From positions 177,313,825-177,377,824 of the forward strand of contig NC_073696.1 in NCBI RefSeq assembly GCF_029784165.1: a stretch of DNA of 64,000 nucleotides. Direction: 5' to 3'. Each line of letters starts with the position of its first letter. Positions within the stretch are counted from its first letter, which is position 1. The notes under the pieces are model-generated. The model was not told the DNA's origin. It searched no databases and was given only the letters and a program-made list of their open reading frames with translations. Shown here piece by piece: positions 10,786-21,377 of this stretch. A program made the position numbers and the translations under genes. This DNA is from Wyeomyia smithii. Taxonomy: Eukaryota > Arthropoda > Insecta > Diptera > Culicidae.

Positions 10786-11661
10786 CTAACTGCTGTGAAC
10801 GCTGAAACGCGTCCCGAAGTGCTTTTGCTGTGTGTACAACTGGTGAACCTGCGCAAGGCTGGTTCGGTGAGGTCCCCTCAAAAAGTGGTTCGGGGTGAGT
10901 GCTTCAGCTTCCTCTGTCTGCTGTGAAACGTAGGTGAGCGGACGGGAATTTATTATGCCTTCCGCCTCGACAATAGTTGTTTGCAGAATCTCATCCGTTA
11001 CACGCCTACCGTCGTCAAGAGCCGTCAGCATCTCCTTCACTGAACGTACAAGACGCTCCCATACGCCTCCCATATGGGGTGTTGCTGGCGGATTAAACGT
11101 CCACTTTGTCCGAGCGTTTGTAATTTGATCGGCGCAGTCGTCTCCTATTCCCCGAACAACTTCTAGCACTTCTTTGCTAGCTCCTCGCAGATTGGTTCCG
11201 TTATCGGAAAAGAATTCGCACGGCCAACCACGACGACCCACGAACCGATATACTGCCATTAGGCACGACTGAGTAGTCAACCCATGTGCCACTTCCAAAT
11301 GCACCGCGCGTGTTACCAGACAGGCATCCACGTGTGGAATGTAGTACAATTGCCTCAGCTCGTTTTTCACCGCCTGGCGGTATCCATGTCCACTCCTCTC
11401 GTGATAATGTTGAACAATCAACCACGTAATTCTATGATTGTTCGGCAGAATCGCTGGAAAACGTAAATCAGACGGAAGAAAGTCTGCTCGCTCAACTCTT
11501 CCCTCCATGCGGATCAAGCCACTCTCATCGAGCAACGGAGTCAGTTTGTACAACGGACTAGACCTTTCGATGGTTATCCACTGATTAGTCGGACGATCCC
11601 TGTTTCGTTTCAGTACCGTCAGCTCATCGATAAAGTTTTCCACCTGCGCCATTTTCAACAA
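10786..11661 (-). pseudogene. BEL1 integrase, internally deleted
   Basis: 291 residues of integrase. The N-terminal part (SPLYKLTPLLDESGLIRMEGR, then HYHERSGHGYRQAVKNELRQ) matches the equivalent region of the second BEL element at 34400-34800. After YYIPHVDACL it jumps to TRAVHLE, so the C-x2-C half of the zinc site and the first catalytic Asp are missing; the second BEL copy has both (TWCKVH ... VGIDYLGP). The second Asp (FFSDNGTN) and the Glu region (GGVWERLVRSVKE) remain. This copy could not catalyse integration. Confidence 0.82.
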
Positions 11662-12171
11662 AATAGTTCCGCTTGTTGGTACTCGCTTTGCTGAAGCGGC
11701 CGCCTGATCGACGCGCCTTTTCTTAACTTCAGTACCTTCGCCTGTTTATTCGTTGCACGCAGTACCTCAATCGGCAACCCGGCAACATTTCTTTTACAGT
11801 TCGACACGAAACGAAGTACGCACGCCGTAGTTCGTACTAACACCGTCCATTTAGAGAAGCGACCAGGATCCACGAGAATGTCCGATCCTTTTACCTCATG
11901 CAGCAATAGATGGATCCTCAGTTCCTCTGTCGTGTTTGCCGGCGGCAGTTCTCTTTTTGGCCACCCTCCGCGAACCCACGAACTGTTAGGATGCATATCC
12001 GGATCCTTGGCCCACTTCGTAAGCTGGTCTGCAACGTTAACTCTCGGTCGGTACCCAGCGCCAATCGGTCAACCTCGTCAGAGTAAGAATCTCACCAATC
12101 CGGAACCCCACGAACTGTCTGTACCTTCGCTGATCGGATCGAATCCACGATAGCACTACGCTCGCGTCGAT
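11655..12171 (-). pseudogene. BEL1 RNase H tail and RT-integrase linker
   Basis: Several short frames carry the end of RNase H (SWIRSD ... QFVGFRIGEIL) and the linker (SSWVRGGWPKRELPPAN ... ALRFVSNCKRN). The order and words parallel the second BEL element (35100-35500 there). Two or more frameshifts between 11996 and 12171 separate it from the RT frame. Confidence 0.7.
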
Positions 12172-13437
12172 CTAGTAAACAATTTTCCCAATAACGATGT
12201 TGTGGTTCTCGAGCACAGCCCGCGACAACCGTGCTCCCAAAACAGCAGCCAGAAGCTCTAGTCGTGGGATCGATATCTGCTTCAGTGGTGCCACCTTAGA
12301 TCGACTCCTGACCAACGCACACCTTACTTCTCCTTGTACGATCGCCCTGAAATACGCTACACACCCGTACGCTGTCTCGCTAGCATCAGCGAATACGTGC
12401 AACTGCAGATTCGTTATTTCGTTAGACTTTGCACCTCCAAAATAACTCCTTGGCAGCTTGAACGACCCAACGTTTCGCATCATCTGTATCCAGCGCAGCC
12501 ATTTCTGGAACGATACTTTAGCATCCCATTCACAGCCATTTCTCCAAAGATCCTGGACCAACATTTTTCCACATACGGAAATCGGTGTGAGAAATCCCAT
12601 GGGATCAAATTGAGCCATCACAAAGCTGAGAACCGCCCGCTTCGTCGGATGTTCCTCGCCATCGAGGATTCTGAGGAAATCCGTCTTTGAAGCGGTAGCG
12701 AAACAAAAACTATCGTCTACCGGTTCCCAAACGATCCCTAGAACACGCTCGTACTCCGTGCCTTTGTCTCGACTGAAATGCACTGCTGTGTCTGCACTAC
12801 GTTCGCCGATTCTCTGCAGAAACTCCTCCGAATTCGACACCCAGTTTCGTAAGTGAAATCCTCCCTTCGAGTGAATATATTGCACTTGCCTTGCCCGTTC
12901 GACTGCCTCCTCGACGGTATCTGAACTGTCGTAGTAGTCATCCACGTAGTGCTCCTCTATAATGGCTACCGCCGCCTCTGGGAACTCTTTTTCGAACTGT
13001 TTCGCGTTTAGATTTTTAACGAACTGCGCTGAACATGGCGAACACGTTGCACCGAAGGTTGCCACGTCCATCACATATACTTGCGGTGCTCCAGTTGAGT
13101 CACTGCCAAACATGAAACGCAGCGCTTGCTTATCTTCATTCCGGATTTTTAACTGGTGATACATCTCCTGGATGTCCCCTCCGAAAGCCACCGGACCTTG
13201 TCGAAACCCGCAAACGACTTTGGGAAGTGGTACCAGCATATCCGGTCCCTTCAGTAACGCTGAGTTCAGCGAAACACCTCCAACTGACGCAGCTGCGTCC
13301 CAAACCAGGCGTACTTTACCAGGTTTCCGCGGATTTATCACCACGTTCATCGGTAGGTACCACACCGTCGAGCTTGGAGTTTTTACGATCTCTTCTGCAG
13401 TTATTTTATGAGCGTAGCCCTTCTTTTGGTAGTCCAC
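12172..13437 (-). pseudogene. BEL1 reverse transcriptase and start of RNase H
   Basis: 421 residues. RT copies element RNA into cDNA in the particle. Visible motifs are VRLVWDAAASVGGVSLNS, FGGDIQEMYHQLKI (motif A Asp), the catalytic HYVDDYYDS, and the start of RNase H at LHVFADASETAYGCVAY. The RT core is intact, unlike the other LTR elements here. Upstream, a TAG stop at about 13453 separates it from the previous frame, and downstream the frame ends at NIVIGKIVY because of a shift. One nonsense change and one indel disrupt an otherwise recent-looking gene. Confidence 0.88.
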
Positions 13438-13455
13438 AATCTGCTGGCAGACGTT

Positions 13456-14211
13456 CTATTTCAACGCTGGATCCTTCTCCAGCTTTCGTTCGAGTGCTCT
13501 CGTTCTCCGAACAGCCATCGGATAGCTGTCAGGAAACCATCGCTCATCTTTTCGCCACAGTAACCCTGTTTCGAAACGATCGCCCACCCTCCTCGTTGTC
13601 GTTTCGAGAATTTCTCGAGCACGTTTCTCGTCGACCGGTTCCGGCGCGGTGAACGGTGTAACCGCTGTCTCATCCATCTCATATTGTTTCCGAATAAGGT
13701 CGTGCAGCTCTTGGTTGCTCACTCGAGCCACTGAATGCAGATTCAGATACGTGTGGACACTGGTCTTACGTTTTTCCGACCCATAAATCGTCCAGCCGAG
13801 CCTCGACCGTACTGCGATAGGTTCACTTGGTTTACCGATGCGCGACTCCAATGGCGCGAATAGATATAGGTTGTCTAAACCTATAGGAATCTTGGGCAGC
13901 TCCGACGGATAATCCTTAGTTGGTACTCCAGCCAAATGCTGATACCGTTTCGCCACTTCCGCAAGCCGTACGTTTTGCTTCGGCAACTGCAACTCCGAAA
14001 CCGTCCTAATATTGAACAGCGGGAACTTCTCCTTCGAGCCTTTCGCGGATATCATTAATTCCACCCTCCTGGACAGCGGATGATGGTTGCGCTGACAGTT
14101 CCGAAAAGTGCACCGAATCTTCGACACGCATCGCCCATTACCGTGTTTATTAAGGCATAGCCCACACAGCTTCTGCCTCTCAATTTCCCTCAGCCGCTCC
14201 CCCACATTCAT
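13456..14211 (-). pseudogene. BEL1 zinc knuckle, protease remnant and RT N-terminus
   Basis: 251 residues starting MNVGERLREIERQKLCGLC. CGLCLNKHGNGRC ... CTFRNCQRNHHPL is the paired zinc-binding motif before the BEL protease (compare CQVCLNDHGTAQC ... CREAHNPLLH in the second element). The segment with the protease active site is missing: HHPLSRRVELMISAKG jumps past it. It resumes with LPKIPIGLDNLYLFAPLESR and GDRFETGLLWRKDERWFPDS, leading into RT. It ends at a TAG inside a conserved block, probably one base change. Confidence 0.82.
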
Positions 14212-14334
14212 TCGTCTGAACCTTTCGCATGACTTGATCAGATGATCTGGCCGTTTACAGATTCAACATACCTTTCCGACTATGTCATTCTTATAACCGT
14301 CATTACGCTCCTCCGAGTCGTGCATGTGCACAAA

Positions 14335-15126
14335 CTACTTCAGCTTTGGAATACCTCTACTAGACCGCGCATGTTCATTAACTGACAGCATTGCAAACTC
14401 CGTAACCTCGGACACGTCAGACACGATCTCGTTCGTAAAGTTTGTGAACATACGAAGTGGACTGTCTACCTTGTTCCGCTTATACCGGACCCAATCCAGC
14501 TTGTAACTAGGCGGCAGCTTATCGACTAACTCCGATACCAACATCGGGTTGTTAAGGTGTTCATTCAAGCGAGCAGCTTCGAGATGATCGCCCAGCTGCT
14601 TTACAGTAATCCCGAAGTTGATGAATGTTTCCAAGCGATCCGCTCTCGGTGCCGGTGCATTCCTTACCTTCGCCAACAGGGTCTTGAGCAGCTTTTCTGG
14701 TTTCCCAAAAGGGTTCTTAAGATCTTGGATCACGTCCGGTACAGAATCCGGTATCACTAGCCGACTCCTTACAGCTTCAAGCGCGTCTCCCATCAAACAA
14801 TCCTGCAATCTCTTCAAATTTTCCAAATTCGAGAATCCGCAAGCTGTCGTCGTGTACTCGAAACTGCTTATAAACAGCGGCCACACTTCCGGTTCTCCCC
14901 TGAACTTTGGCAGGTTATGAGATACCGCTTTCCGAGCAGCCAACTGGTCTCTCGAAATCCTGTTAACACAGCGCCCCGGCCCATTTTCGACTTCCTTACT
15001 GCGCACACTGTCGTAAACGCTGTTTTTAGGCTCCTCGAAAACGTCACTGTCAATGCTCTCTGCATCTTCGCTTTCCTCTATTTCGCCACCTCCGATTCCG
15101 GATGTATTCGATCGCTGTGTTTCCAT
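14335..15126 (-). pseudogene. BEL1 Gag capsid-like domain (DUF1759-like)
   Basis: 263 residues with LPKFRGEPEVWPLFISSFEY, then CGFSNLENLKRLQDCLMGDALEAVRS, the Gag region found in BEL/Pao polyproteins. The same blocks occur in the second BEL element (LPTFSGKPEEWPLFYSSFQA). It should form the particle shell. The frame is separated from the N-terminal PHD/coiled-coil segment by a shift at about 15130 and from the zinc knuckle by a gap at 14212-14334. Confidence 0.8.
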
Positions 15127-15138
15127 TTCACTTCCTCG

Positions 15139-15877
15139 TTATTCGCCTTTCGGTCTAGCACCGCGATAGTCTTTTGCTACCGATCCCGCACCAAATTTTC
15201 TTTGCTCTTGCAACCAATCGTTTACCTTCGACTTCGATTTCGCATCCAGAGCACCATAGCTTTTTCTCCCAACCGCGTCCTCTTGCCTTTTCAAAGCGTT
15301 GACTCGCTGAATACTACATTCTAACTGCTTCCGAATCGTATCCCGCCTTTTAACGGAATTTCGTTCCGCAGCCAGTTGGCATTCCAACATTTTTTGCTCG
15401 TGTTCTAACTGCTGCTCTTCCATTTCTCGTTGGAATTGAAGCTCCTGTACGCGCGTTTTCCCGTTTTTGCTGCATTTGTTCTTCGTACAAAGCCTTCTTT
15501 CTAGCGAGCTGTATCTTCCGGACCTCAATCTGCTTCGCAAAATCCTGCCTCATTCGCTGTTCCTCTTCCGACTGCTGCTCAGTCGAACCAATGACGAAAC
15601 CAGCCCCTTGCTCGGATCCTGCATCGCTCTTCGAGCCAGATTTCTTAGCACGCTTCTTACCTGCCTCCGGTACCTTCAACGGTTGATCAGCAGATCTATC
15701 GCATCGCGGACAGTACCAATCCTCAATGGCTACCTCCTGATCCACACCTGCGCAAGAAAAATGTGCCCATTTTCTGCACTCCGGACATTGGACCCAGTCG
15801 ATATCGACAGATTCATCCTCCGTTTTCCGGCAAAACAGACACCTCTCGTCCTTGGAAAGTGATGAGCGCATTCTCAC
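15139..15877 (-). pseudogene. BEL1 Gag N-terminus: PHD-type zinc finger and coiled coil
   Basis: The first frame (15877-15350) starts at a Met followed by RMRSSLSKDERCLFCRK. Its cysteines and histidine follow a PHD pattern: CLFC, CPEC, KWAHFSC, then CPRC. A Lys/Glu/Gln-rich stretch (REMEEQQLEHEQKMLECQL) follows, a likely coiled coil, and crosses into a second frame (15540-15139) by a frameshift. The second BEL element has the same layout, so the finger is an inherited part of this lineage. PHD fingers usually read histone tails; that role here is inference. Confidence 0.75.
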
Positions 15878-15910
15878 AGGTTATGTTCTCCGAAGTAGAT
15901 TTTTGAAGTT

Positions 15911-16431
15911 TGTTGGGTTTCACGTTCTTTGCCAAGACAAGAAAAACAGTTCCGCACAGCAGTTTTACTTTAAACAGCTTCAACTAGAATTAGTTTTATT
16001 TAATCGATGAATTGTAACAAATAAATTTAGCTTACAAATCTAGTTTTTCCTTGCATGCGATTTCCTCAATCTTAAACTGCCTGAATTATTACCACCGACT
16101 GTAATTAAAAAAAAAATTAGGTATCGGTATCATTTCTCGCATCTTTATTCGCTTACTGCAACACTATCTTTCACTTCCAACTGATCTATCTTTCCGAACT
16201 TCACTTTCACTATCAAATTTTCTACTAATTTCCCGTAAACTCTATACAAAACCACGCCAGAATCTCTTTTTACCTTCCTGCTTTTACAGTATCTGTTTGT
16301 TTACATTTTTTTCTATGCTTCTATGCTCCAACACTTTTCCTTCTGTCATTTCTACGCCTTAACCCACTGACATTTCTTGGTATTCAAGCATCCAGCGACG
16401 CGGCTGAAACATAACCAGTGTGGCCAGAACA
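15911..16431 (-). repeat. 5' LTR of BEL1
   Basis: 521-bp partner of 9951-10471. On the minus strand the internal sequence next to it starts aacttcaaaaatctac. I do not see the usual TGG that opens a primer-binding site there. Confidence 0.88.
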
Positions 16432-16530
16432 ATCGTGGACTGATTTTCAAAATTCGCTAATACTATACCAGTACCGTCGCGGAAATCCATTAAGCGAGCT
16501 GCTCAAACTCAAATGGTACAATAGAAAGAC
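16432..16530 (+). pseudogene. Ty3/gypsy integrase catalytic core, right part
   Basis: Directly after the BEL LTR the plus strand reads VD-stop-FSKFANTIPVPSRKSIK, the first Asp region of a gypsy integrase core. It continues the sequence interrupted at 9950. A TGA sits just after the Asp. Recognisable similarity ends near 16530. Confidence 0.65.
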
Positions 16531-17035
16531 TCCACTCGACCCTTATAGAACTCTACCGAACCTCACAGCATGAATACAAAGATCTTTAGGCGATCAGACC
16601 AACATCCTTGCTGATGCGTACATATACTGACTACTATTACTGACGTGAAAACACAGTAATAATAAGTTTGGTAATCCAAAATAACCCGCGTTCCGTAGTA
16701 TTTAACACCGTAAATACCACTTGCACAGAAGAAATAACACAACATTCCAATGAATTACACTCTGCATTCGAGATCGAATTAAATAAACGAAAGCAAAAAT
16801 AAGAAGAGAAATTAAAGAGAAAATAACTAAGAACCGGAAGATGAACCCACAGGTATTCTAAACGCAAATAATATAACGTACGATTGGCCCGAAATTAAAG
16901 AAACTCGATCGAGACAAAAAAAATTAAAACATTGGATTTCGAACTTACGTCTGAAAGCCTCAGCAGTTATTACAGCCGAGTGAATTAACTGCTTGCGTCT
17001 ATTATCGTGCAAATTTAAACAGACGAGAGAATGAG
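16531..17035. other. AT-rich interval, nothing recognised
   Basis: Short antisense frames only, without motifs. Likely eroded gypsy integrase and downstream sequence. No repeat termini are visible. Confidence 0.35.
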
Positions 17036-17040
17036 TCAAA

Positions 17041-17427
17041 ATGCCGACTCACACACTACATATTTTCGTAAAAAAAGCATTAGATTCATTCATAAGAGGA
17101 TTGGAGAAACCTCTCAATGTCTTATTGAAAACTGCTACGCCAACAAGTTTGGCAGCAGCATACCAATTTTGTATAGAATTTTACAACATGGATGCGAGAA
17201 GCGCACCACTCAGAAATGAGCATTCTAATTATTCGATTCCTACACCTGGAGAGCTAGACATGCAAAGAATTCCACCACATAACCAAAATATTCCTTACGA
17301 GAGAGCTACCCTGATAACCGGTACGAACGGAAAAACCACTTTTGTATCCAATAAGCGAAAAGACGGCTTCCGAAACCAACAATCAACGCCAACGTGCCAC
17401 ACATCGATCGAGCCCATCGACCGATGA
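17041..17427 (+). pseudogene. Ty3/gypsy gag C-terminal fragment
   Basis: 128 residues, open. ALDSFIRGLEKPLNVLLKTATP is the late capsid motif shared by many gypsy Gag proteins and matches the fragment at 6160-6314. It continues into a polar Asn/Thr-rich region. A 50-bp sequence at about 17385-17435 is repeated imperfectly at 17455-17510. No start or upstream capsid is present, and the frame ends before any zinc knuckle. Confidence 0.6.
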
Positions 17428-17519
17428 ACCGTGGAGATGCTGACTAGAACAAACGACACCAACACGCCACATATCGATCGAACCACCGATCGACCGATGC
17501 AACGTGGAAGCGAAGCAAC

Positions 17520-17683
17520 ACGGGAACACCACCGAAACTACTGATTGTTGACCAGATAGTTTTTAGGCAAGAAAATTTTAGGTATAGAAAAAGAATTCAG
17601 TCTGAAGTGAGCTATTGAACTGTAGAGATATAGTGAAGAAATGGAATATTTTTTTATCTCTGTTTTAACGAAAAAAGCATTAC
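17520..17683 (+). repeat. Probable end of a gypsy 5' LTR (family A)
   Basis: The start is not defined. It is called an LTR because a primer-binding-site-like sequence follows directly at 17684, and because GTCTGAAGTGA (17610) is shared with the second LTR of this family at about 24380. Overall similarity between the two is low, so the call is tentative. Confidence 0.4.
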
Positions 17684-17694
17684 TGGCGCAGTCG
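17684..17694 (+). promoter_or_regulatory. Primer-binding site, TGGCGCAGTCG type (gypsy family A)
   Basis: TGGCGCAGTCG is the Ser-tRNA-type primer site of the Drosophila 17.6/297 group (established knowledge). The same 11 bases recur at 24446. It marks the start of the element's internal region. Confidence 0.7.
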
Positions 17695-18230
17695 ACGACA
17701 AGTGAGTGGAAGTAGTATCGCGATTTTTTCTAAGTGCATTTTCACGAGAGGACTTAATACAAAGTGAGTGCTGAAGTTTAAAGAAAAAACACAAGTCCGA
17801 GCAAAAATCGAGACTTAACAATAAGTTGAACAAGTGAAGCGTACACCACAGAATATCACAAAGAAGCTGAACTTGATGAATATAAGCGCAGATTCAACCG
17901 AAAGCACCTAGAAGAGGAGCGATTACGAAAATTCAACCCGAGCATAATTCATCGAGAATTACTGGATCGGTCGGTGACACCGCCGTTAGTGAGCGAATAT
18001 CACTTAGCTTGTGTGATTCGGAGCGAAGCAAGAAAACCACCCACGGCAACCTACCACTTACAAGAAACCACAGGACTCCGGATGTTTCTGAAAGCACTTC
18101 TGTAAGTACAAAGAAAACCTTTTTAATCAAAATACAACTAACAAGTGAAAAATACTAGGGTTGATAAGTGACAACTAACAGTGAAAAATACTAGCGTTTC
18201 ATAAAAGACAACTAAATACTAGTGTGAAAA

Positions 18231-18401
18231 ATGGCCGAGCGCAACTTTAGAATCTCGCCACAATTCGCGGCACCAGAACTGGATGATTCCGACCATGAAG
18301 AGGAACCTTATCCAAAACCCGTACGAGCACAAGTTACAATCGAAGGCTTGCTGGAACAAATTAAATATCTGAAAGAGAAGGCTGACGATCCATTTATGTA
18401 A
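18231..18401 (+). pseudogene. Gypsy family A gag, N-terminal segment
   Basis: An ATG at 18231 starts MAERNFRISPQFAAPELDDS, 56 codons, rich in Asp/Glu, then a stop at 18399. It lies about 540 bp after the primer site, a normal place for a gypsy gag start. Reading resumes in another frame after 18560. The start is chosen because no earlier in-frame Met precedes it in the leader. Confidence 0.6.
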
Positions 18402-18554
18402 TTCAGAGGCCAGACCCAATACAAATTTTTACCACCTTCAGTGGAAAAAAGAGACACATGCTTGGCTAGAGGATGCCAAGAACACGCTCGATCTCTTTAG
18501 AAATTATCGAGACGAACCAGTTTACTGCCAACTAGTCAAGGCAGTGAAAAATAA

Positions 18555-19123
18555 AACTACGTGAAGCCAAGGAGATACTAATCGCCGCAGGAAACCTGAA
18601 CAACTGGGCCGACATCAAAGAAGACATCCTTAATTCATACGGAGATAGACGTGATCTAACGTCACACATTCAATCTCTATTGTATATTACTCAGGGAAAG
18701 AAGACCATCCTCGAGCATTATAACAGAATTAAAACGACAGACACCACGATTAAATCTACCGCGGCAACCATGGGAGACTATCGCGATGCAACAAAAGCTA
18801 TCAACAACTTAGTCAGCCTTATGACGCTGACCAGATTCATCGATGGGCTAACAGATTACCTGTTGATGCATGTAAGAAGCTATCGTCAAAAACCCCTAGA
18901 AGAGGCGTACGCAATTACAACGCAATACGCAAACGCCGCATACCCGAAGAAATTCAACAAAAGGCCAATAAAAATCCTAGCTCGAGTTCAAACAATAACT
19001 CATTTAATCAGAAAACTAACAATTCGAACAACAATGGTTACTATTCAAACCCAAAACCATCTGGAAAGTTCAAACCAAGACATGTCGATGAGAACAGCCA
19101 GGTCGAAGACACAGATAATTTGA
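18555..19123 (+). pseudogene. Gypsy family A gag, capsid region
   Basis: From about 18558 the frame reads REAKEILIAAGNLNNWADIK ... DRRDLTSHIQSLLYITQGKK and LEHYNRIKTTDTTIK; it is open to 19123. This is the capsid pattern of 17.6/gypsy-like (errantivirus-type) Gag. The C-terminus is Asn/Gln/Thr-rich without a zinc knuckle, as in that group. It ends where the protease region starts in another frame. Confidence 0.7.
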
Positions 19124-19735
19124 AATATTGCGACACAGAAAATGGCATTAAAGTTACAAACACTAACGGTACACACAACATTAAGCATTCAGTATCATTC
19201 GACATATTCCAAGTTAAGGAGAAAATAAAGTTCATCGTGTTCAAATTTCATGATTTTTTTTTACGGTTCAATAGGCTACGAATCCTTAAAAAACCTCAGC
19301 GCACAGCTAAACATTGGGAAAACCACTTTGAAAATTGGCAGAAAGGAGTTCAAAATGAAAAAGAAATTTTCGGAAGTTAAAAAAATCGACGCAACCGAAC
19401 AAGAAATTCAATGCATTCCACTTAAAACAGCAAAAGACGGTGACTTTCTGATATCAGAACAGGAAGATTTCGATAATTTCTCAATTTTACCATGCTTATA
19501 AACAAGTTCCAATTATCAAGCGATTATCGCTATTCAAAATCATCTCAGAGCTTCCATAGAAATTAACACTAATGAAATCAACACAAAATTTGAACCGTGC
19601 GACATTGTCAAGTCACCGGAAATAGACAACGCATCGCAAGAAATATCTTATGAATTGAGGGATGATCACATGAACGATTTAGAAAAATTAGCCCTGGAAA
19701 ACGTCATCAATAGAAACAGAAACTACCGCGTTGAA
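19124..19735 (+). pseudogene. Gypsy family A protease tail and linker
   Basis: Two frames give FIVFKFHDFF, then GSIGYESLKNLSAQLNIGKTT, the FHDFFDGLIG-like block downstream of the gypsy protease active site, and then a linker. The active-site DTG segment itself is not seen. The pieces are joined by a frameshift near 19250 and a stop at 19499. Confidence 0.6.
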
Positions 19736-19934
19736 TTTGAAAACGCCACACTCTAAACTCGTTAAATGGAGACTGCAACTAGCTGAATATGATTTTGATA
19801 TAAAGCATCGCTCCGGCAAACAAAATGTCGCCGCAGATGCTCTGTCTAGAATTCAACCTGAAATCAATTTACATGAAAATGAATCCGACAATAGTTCAGT
19901 TGCGTTTATAATAATTCGATTTATTCTAACATAG
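19735..19934 (+). pseudogene. Gypsy family A RNase H C-terminus
   Basis: Residues KLVKWRLQLAEYDFDIKHRS and GKQNVAADALSRIQ are the highly conserved end of gypsy RNase H. The whole RT and most of RNase H are absent between the protease linker and this point, a deletion of well over a kilobase. The element therefore cannot make cDNA itself. Confidence 0.75.
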
Positions 19935-20340
19935 GTTTGAAACCACGAGAAGTGTTTTTTGGATTGAGAAACAGCGAGGAACGATCCTTGGACCCGGCAC
20001 AAAACATGGAACACAGCAGGGAAAATTTATGATGAGGCAATGTTAGCAGAAAACACAATCAAGAGACCTTCGATCCCACAATAGACGAAGAGAGCCAAAG
20101 CCTGTACTAGAACCAGATGAAATCGGCAACGGATAAAAAGTAAAACTAATCCCAGGTTCAAGCCATGTAAGGTCGCCGTTAATTTCAGAAAAATCTTCCA
20201 GGACCGAAACAGGAAAAAAATCATTAATCAAAACCTCGAAGACAACGCACAGTCTGGAATTTTGTTGCTTAATCATTAACACACTAAATTTTCTTTCATT
20301 TTAAATGATCGGCTTCGTAGTCTTACGTATTGGGCTGACG
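19934..20340 (+). pseudogene. Gypsy family A integrase C-terminal scraps
   Basis: GLKPREVFFGLRNSEERSL at 19934-19995 is the C-terminal part of the integrase core region (compare 46500 and 48750). The zinc domain and catalytic triad are absent. The rest is frameshifted and only weakly recognisable. Confidence 0.55.
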
Positions 20341-20344
20341 CACG

Positions 20345-20754
20345 GGCTTTCGTACGGCTTTCGTACGGACAGAAGTGACGCTGACTGACCTGACCAGGCA
20401 TCCTGGATTAATAGCATTCAAGGACCGTGAGGCAAACATCATCAAATCACACCATATTCACTTACATACAATTCAATTAGAGACATTTCAAAGCTGTTTC
20501 GATAATTTAGAATACACTTTGGAATTTCTCGAACATAAGTGAATAAATTTGATTACACAGAACCAAAGAACGAGACGGAGGTTGTGCAAATAAACGATTA
20601 CACAGTTATTATTAAGAACGCTCTCAATTCTGTTACGATAAACTCAGACGTATGCGGCTTAAGCACTAGGCAGATTACGGGAACATTAATGATCACAATT
20701 CAAAAATGCCCTCATCACACGGTACACAATACCGTAGGAGTGAAGGTCTTGTAG
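20345..20754 (+). pseudogene. Gypsy family A env-like relic
   Basis: Two fragments are seen: one at about 20365-20530 (LTDLTRHPGLIAFKDRE, then amphipathic helix-like sequence) and one at 20539-20754 with EVVQINDYTVIIKN. The position after pol and before the LTR, and resemblance in style to 49380-50709, suggest an errantivirus-type envelope. Signal peptide, cleavage site and membrane anchor are not recognisable. Non-functional. Confidence 0.45.
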
Positions 20755-20759
20755 GTTTT

Positions 20760-20920
20760 GATAGATAAAATAAATTCATTCTAGTGGTAACCGCCAAGTA
20801 AATCAGTCTAGTATTTCCAAAAACCCAATTCTGTTCTTTTATTTAATTCATATATATAGCTGACACCGCTACCAGGTGCTAGGTATTCGATAGATGCTAG
20901 GTCAGCATTTCCTAGGGCCT
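20760..20920 (+). repeat. Gypsy family A LTR, left part
   Basis: Non-coding sequence after the env relic. It is interrupted at 20921 by a TIR element and continues at 24320, leading directly into a primer-binding site at 24446. The 8 bases before the insertion (tagggcct, 20913-20920) recur after it with one change. Confidence 0.55.
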
Positions 20921-20977
20921 ATAGGGATGGGAAAACTATCGGTAACTACTGATAGTTATCAGTAAGAAAAAATATCA

Positions 20978-21377
20978 TTAAGGGAACATTCATAAATGAC
21001 GTAGCATTTGAGGGGGGAGGGGGGTTTGCAGTTTTGTGACGAAATGTGACGAGGGGGAGGGTGGGGGTTCAAGCCAAGCTACGTAGCAAATATGAAACTA
21101 AGAAAAAAATTTGGATTTTTTGTTATTTTTTATCACTGTTTTGTCTGCTTAGGGTCATTTTTATCCCTTCCTTGTCTTTTCTTGTTCATTAATGACTCAA
21201 GGTATGTTTTAGATAATAAAATTTGCCAAAAAAAATTAAGTGGGGGGGGGGGGGTTGTTATAAAGCTACGTAATTATCTAGAGGGGGGTCCTGACTTTGT
21301 GACGAAATGCAACGATGGGGGAGGAGGGGGTCAAAAAAACCTAAAAAAAAGCTACGTCATTTATGGTTGTTCCCTAA
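20978..21377. mobile_element. MITE, copy 1 of a family also at 49986-50370
   Basis: About 400 bp. The left end reads AGGGAACATTCATAAATGAC; the right end, inverted, reads AGGGAACAACCATAAATGAC, and both continue into GTAGC. The body holds G-rich runs (ggggggaggggg and a run of 13 G near 21241) and inverted GACGAAATG-type words. No ORF. The target duplication is not clear because the ends overlap TTA/TAA letters. Confidence 0.75.

Larger units (their letters stand above)
9951..16431 (-). mobile_element. BEL/Pao LTR retrotransposon, complete with two LTRs (BEL1)
   Basis: Two direct repeats of 521 bp (9951-10471 and 15911-16431) bound minus-strand gag-pol sequence. Read on the minus strand each LTR starts TGTTCTGG and ends CCCAACA. 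The copies differ at about ten positions, near 98% identity by eye. Flanking 5-bp sequences are atcat (9946-9950) and atcgt (16432-16436), a target duplication with one change. The internal order is Gag with PHD finger, zinc knuckle, RT, RNase H, integrase and DUF5641, typical of BEL/Pao. Frameshifts, a stop and two functional deletions (protease active site, integrase zinc motif and first Asp) make it non-autonomous. Confidence 0.92.
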
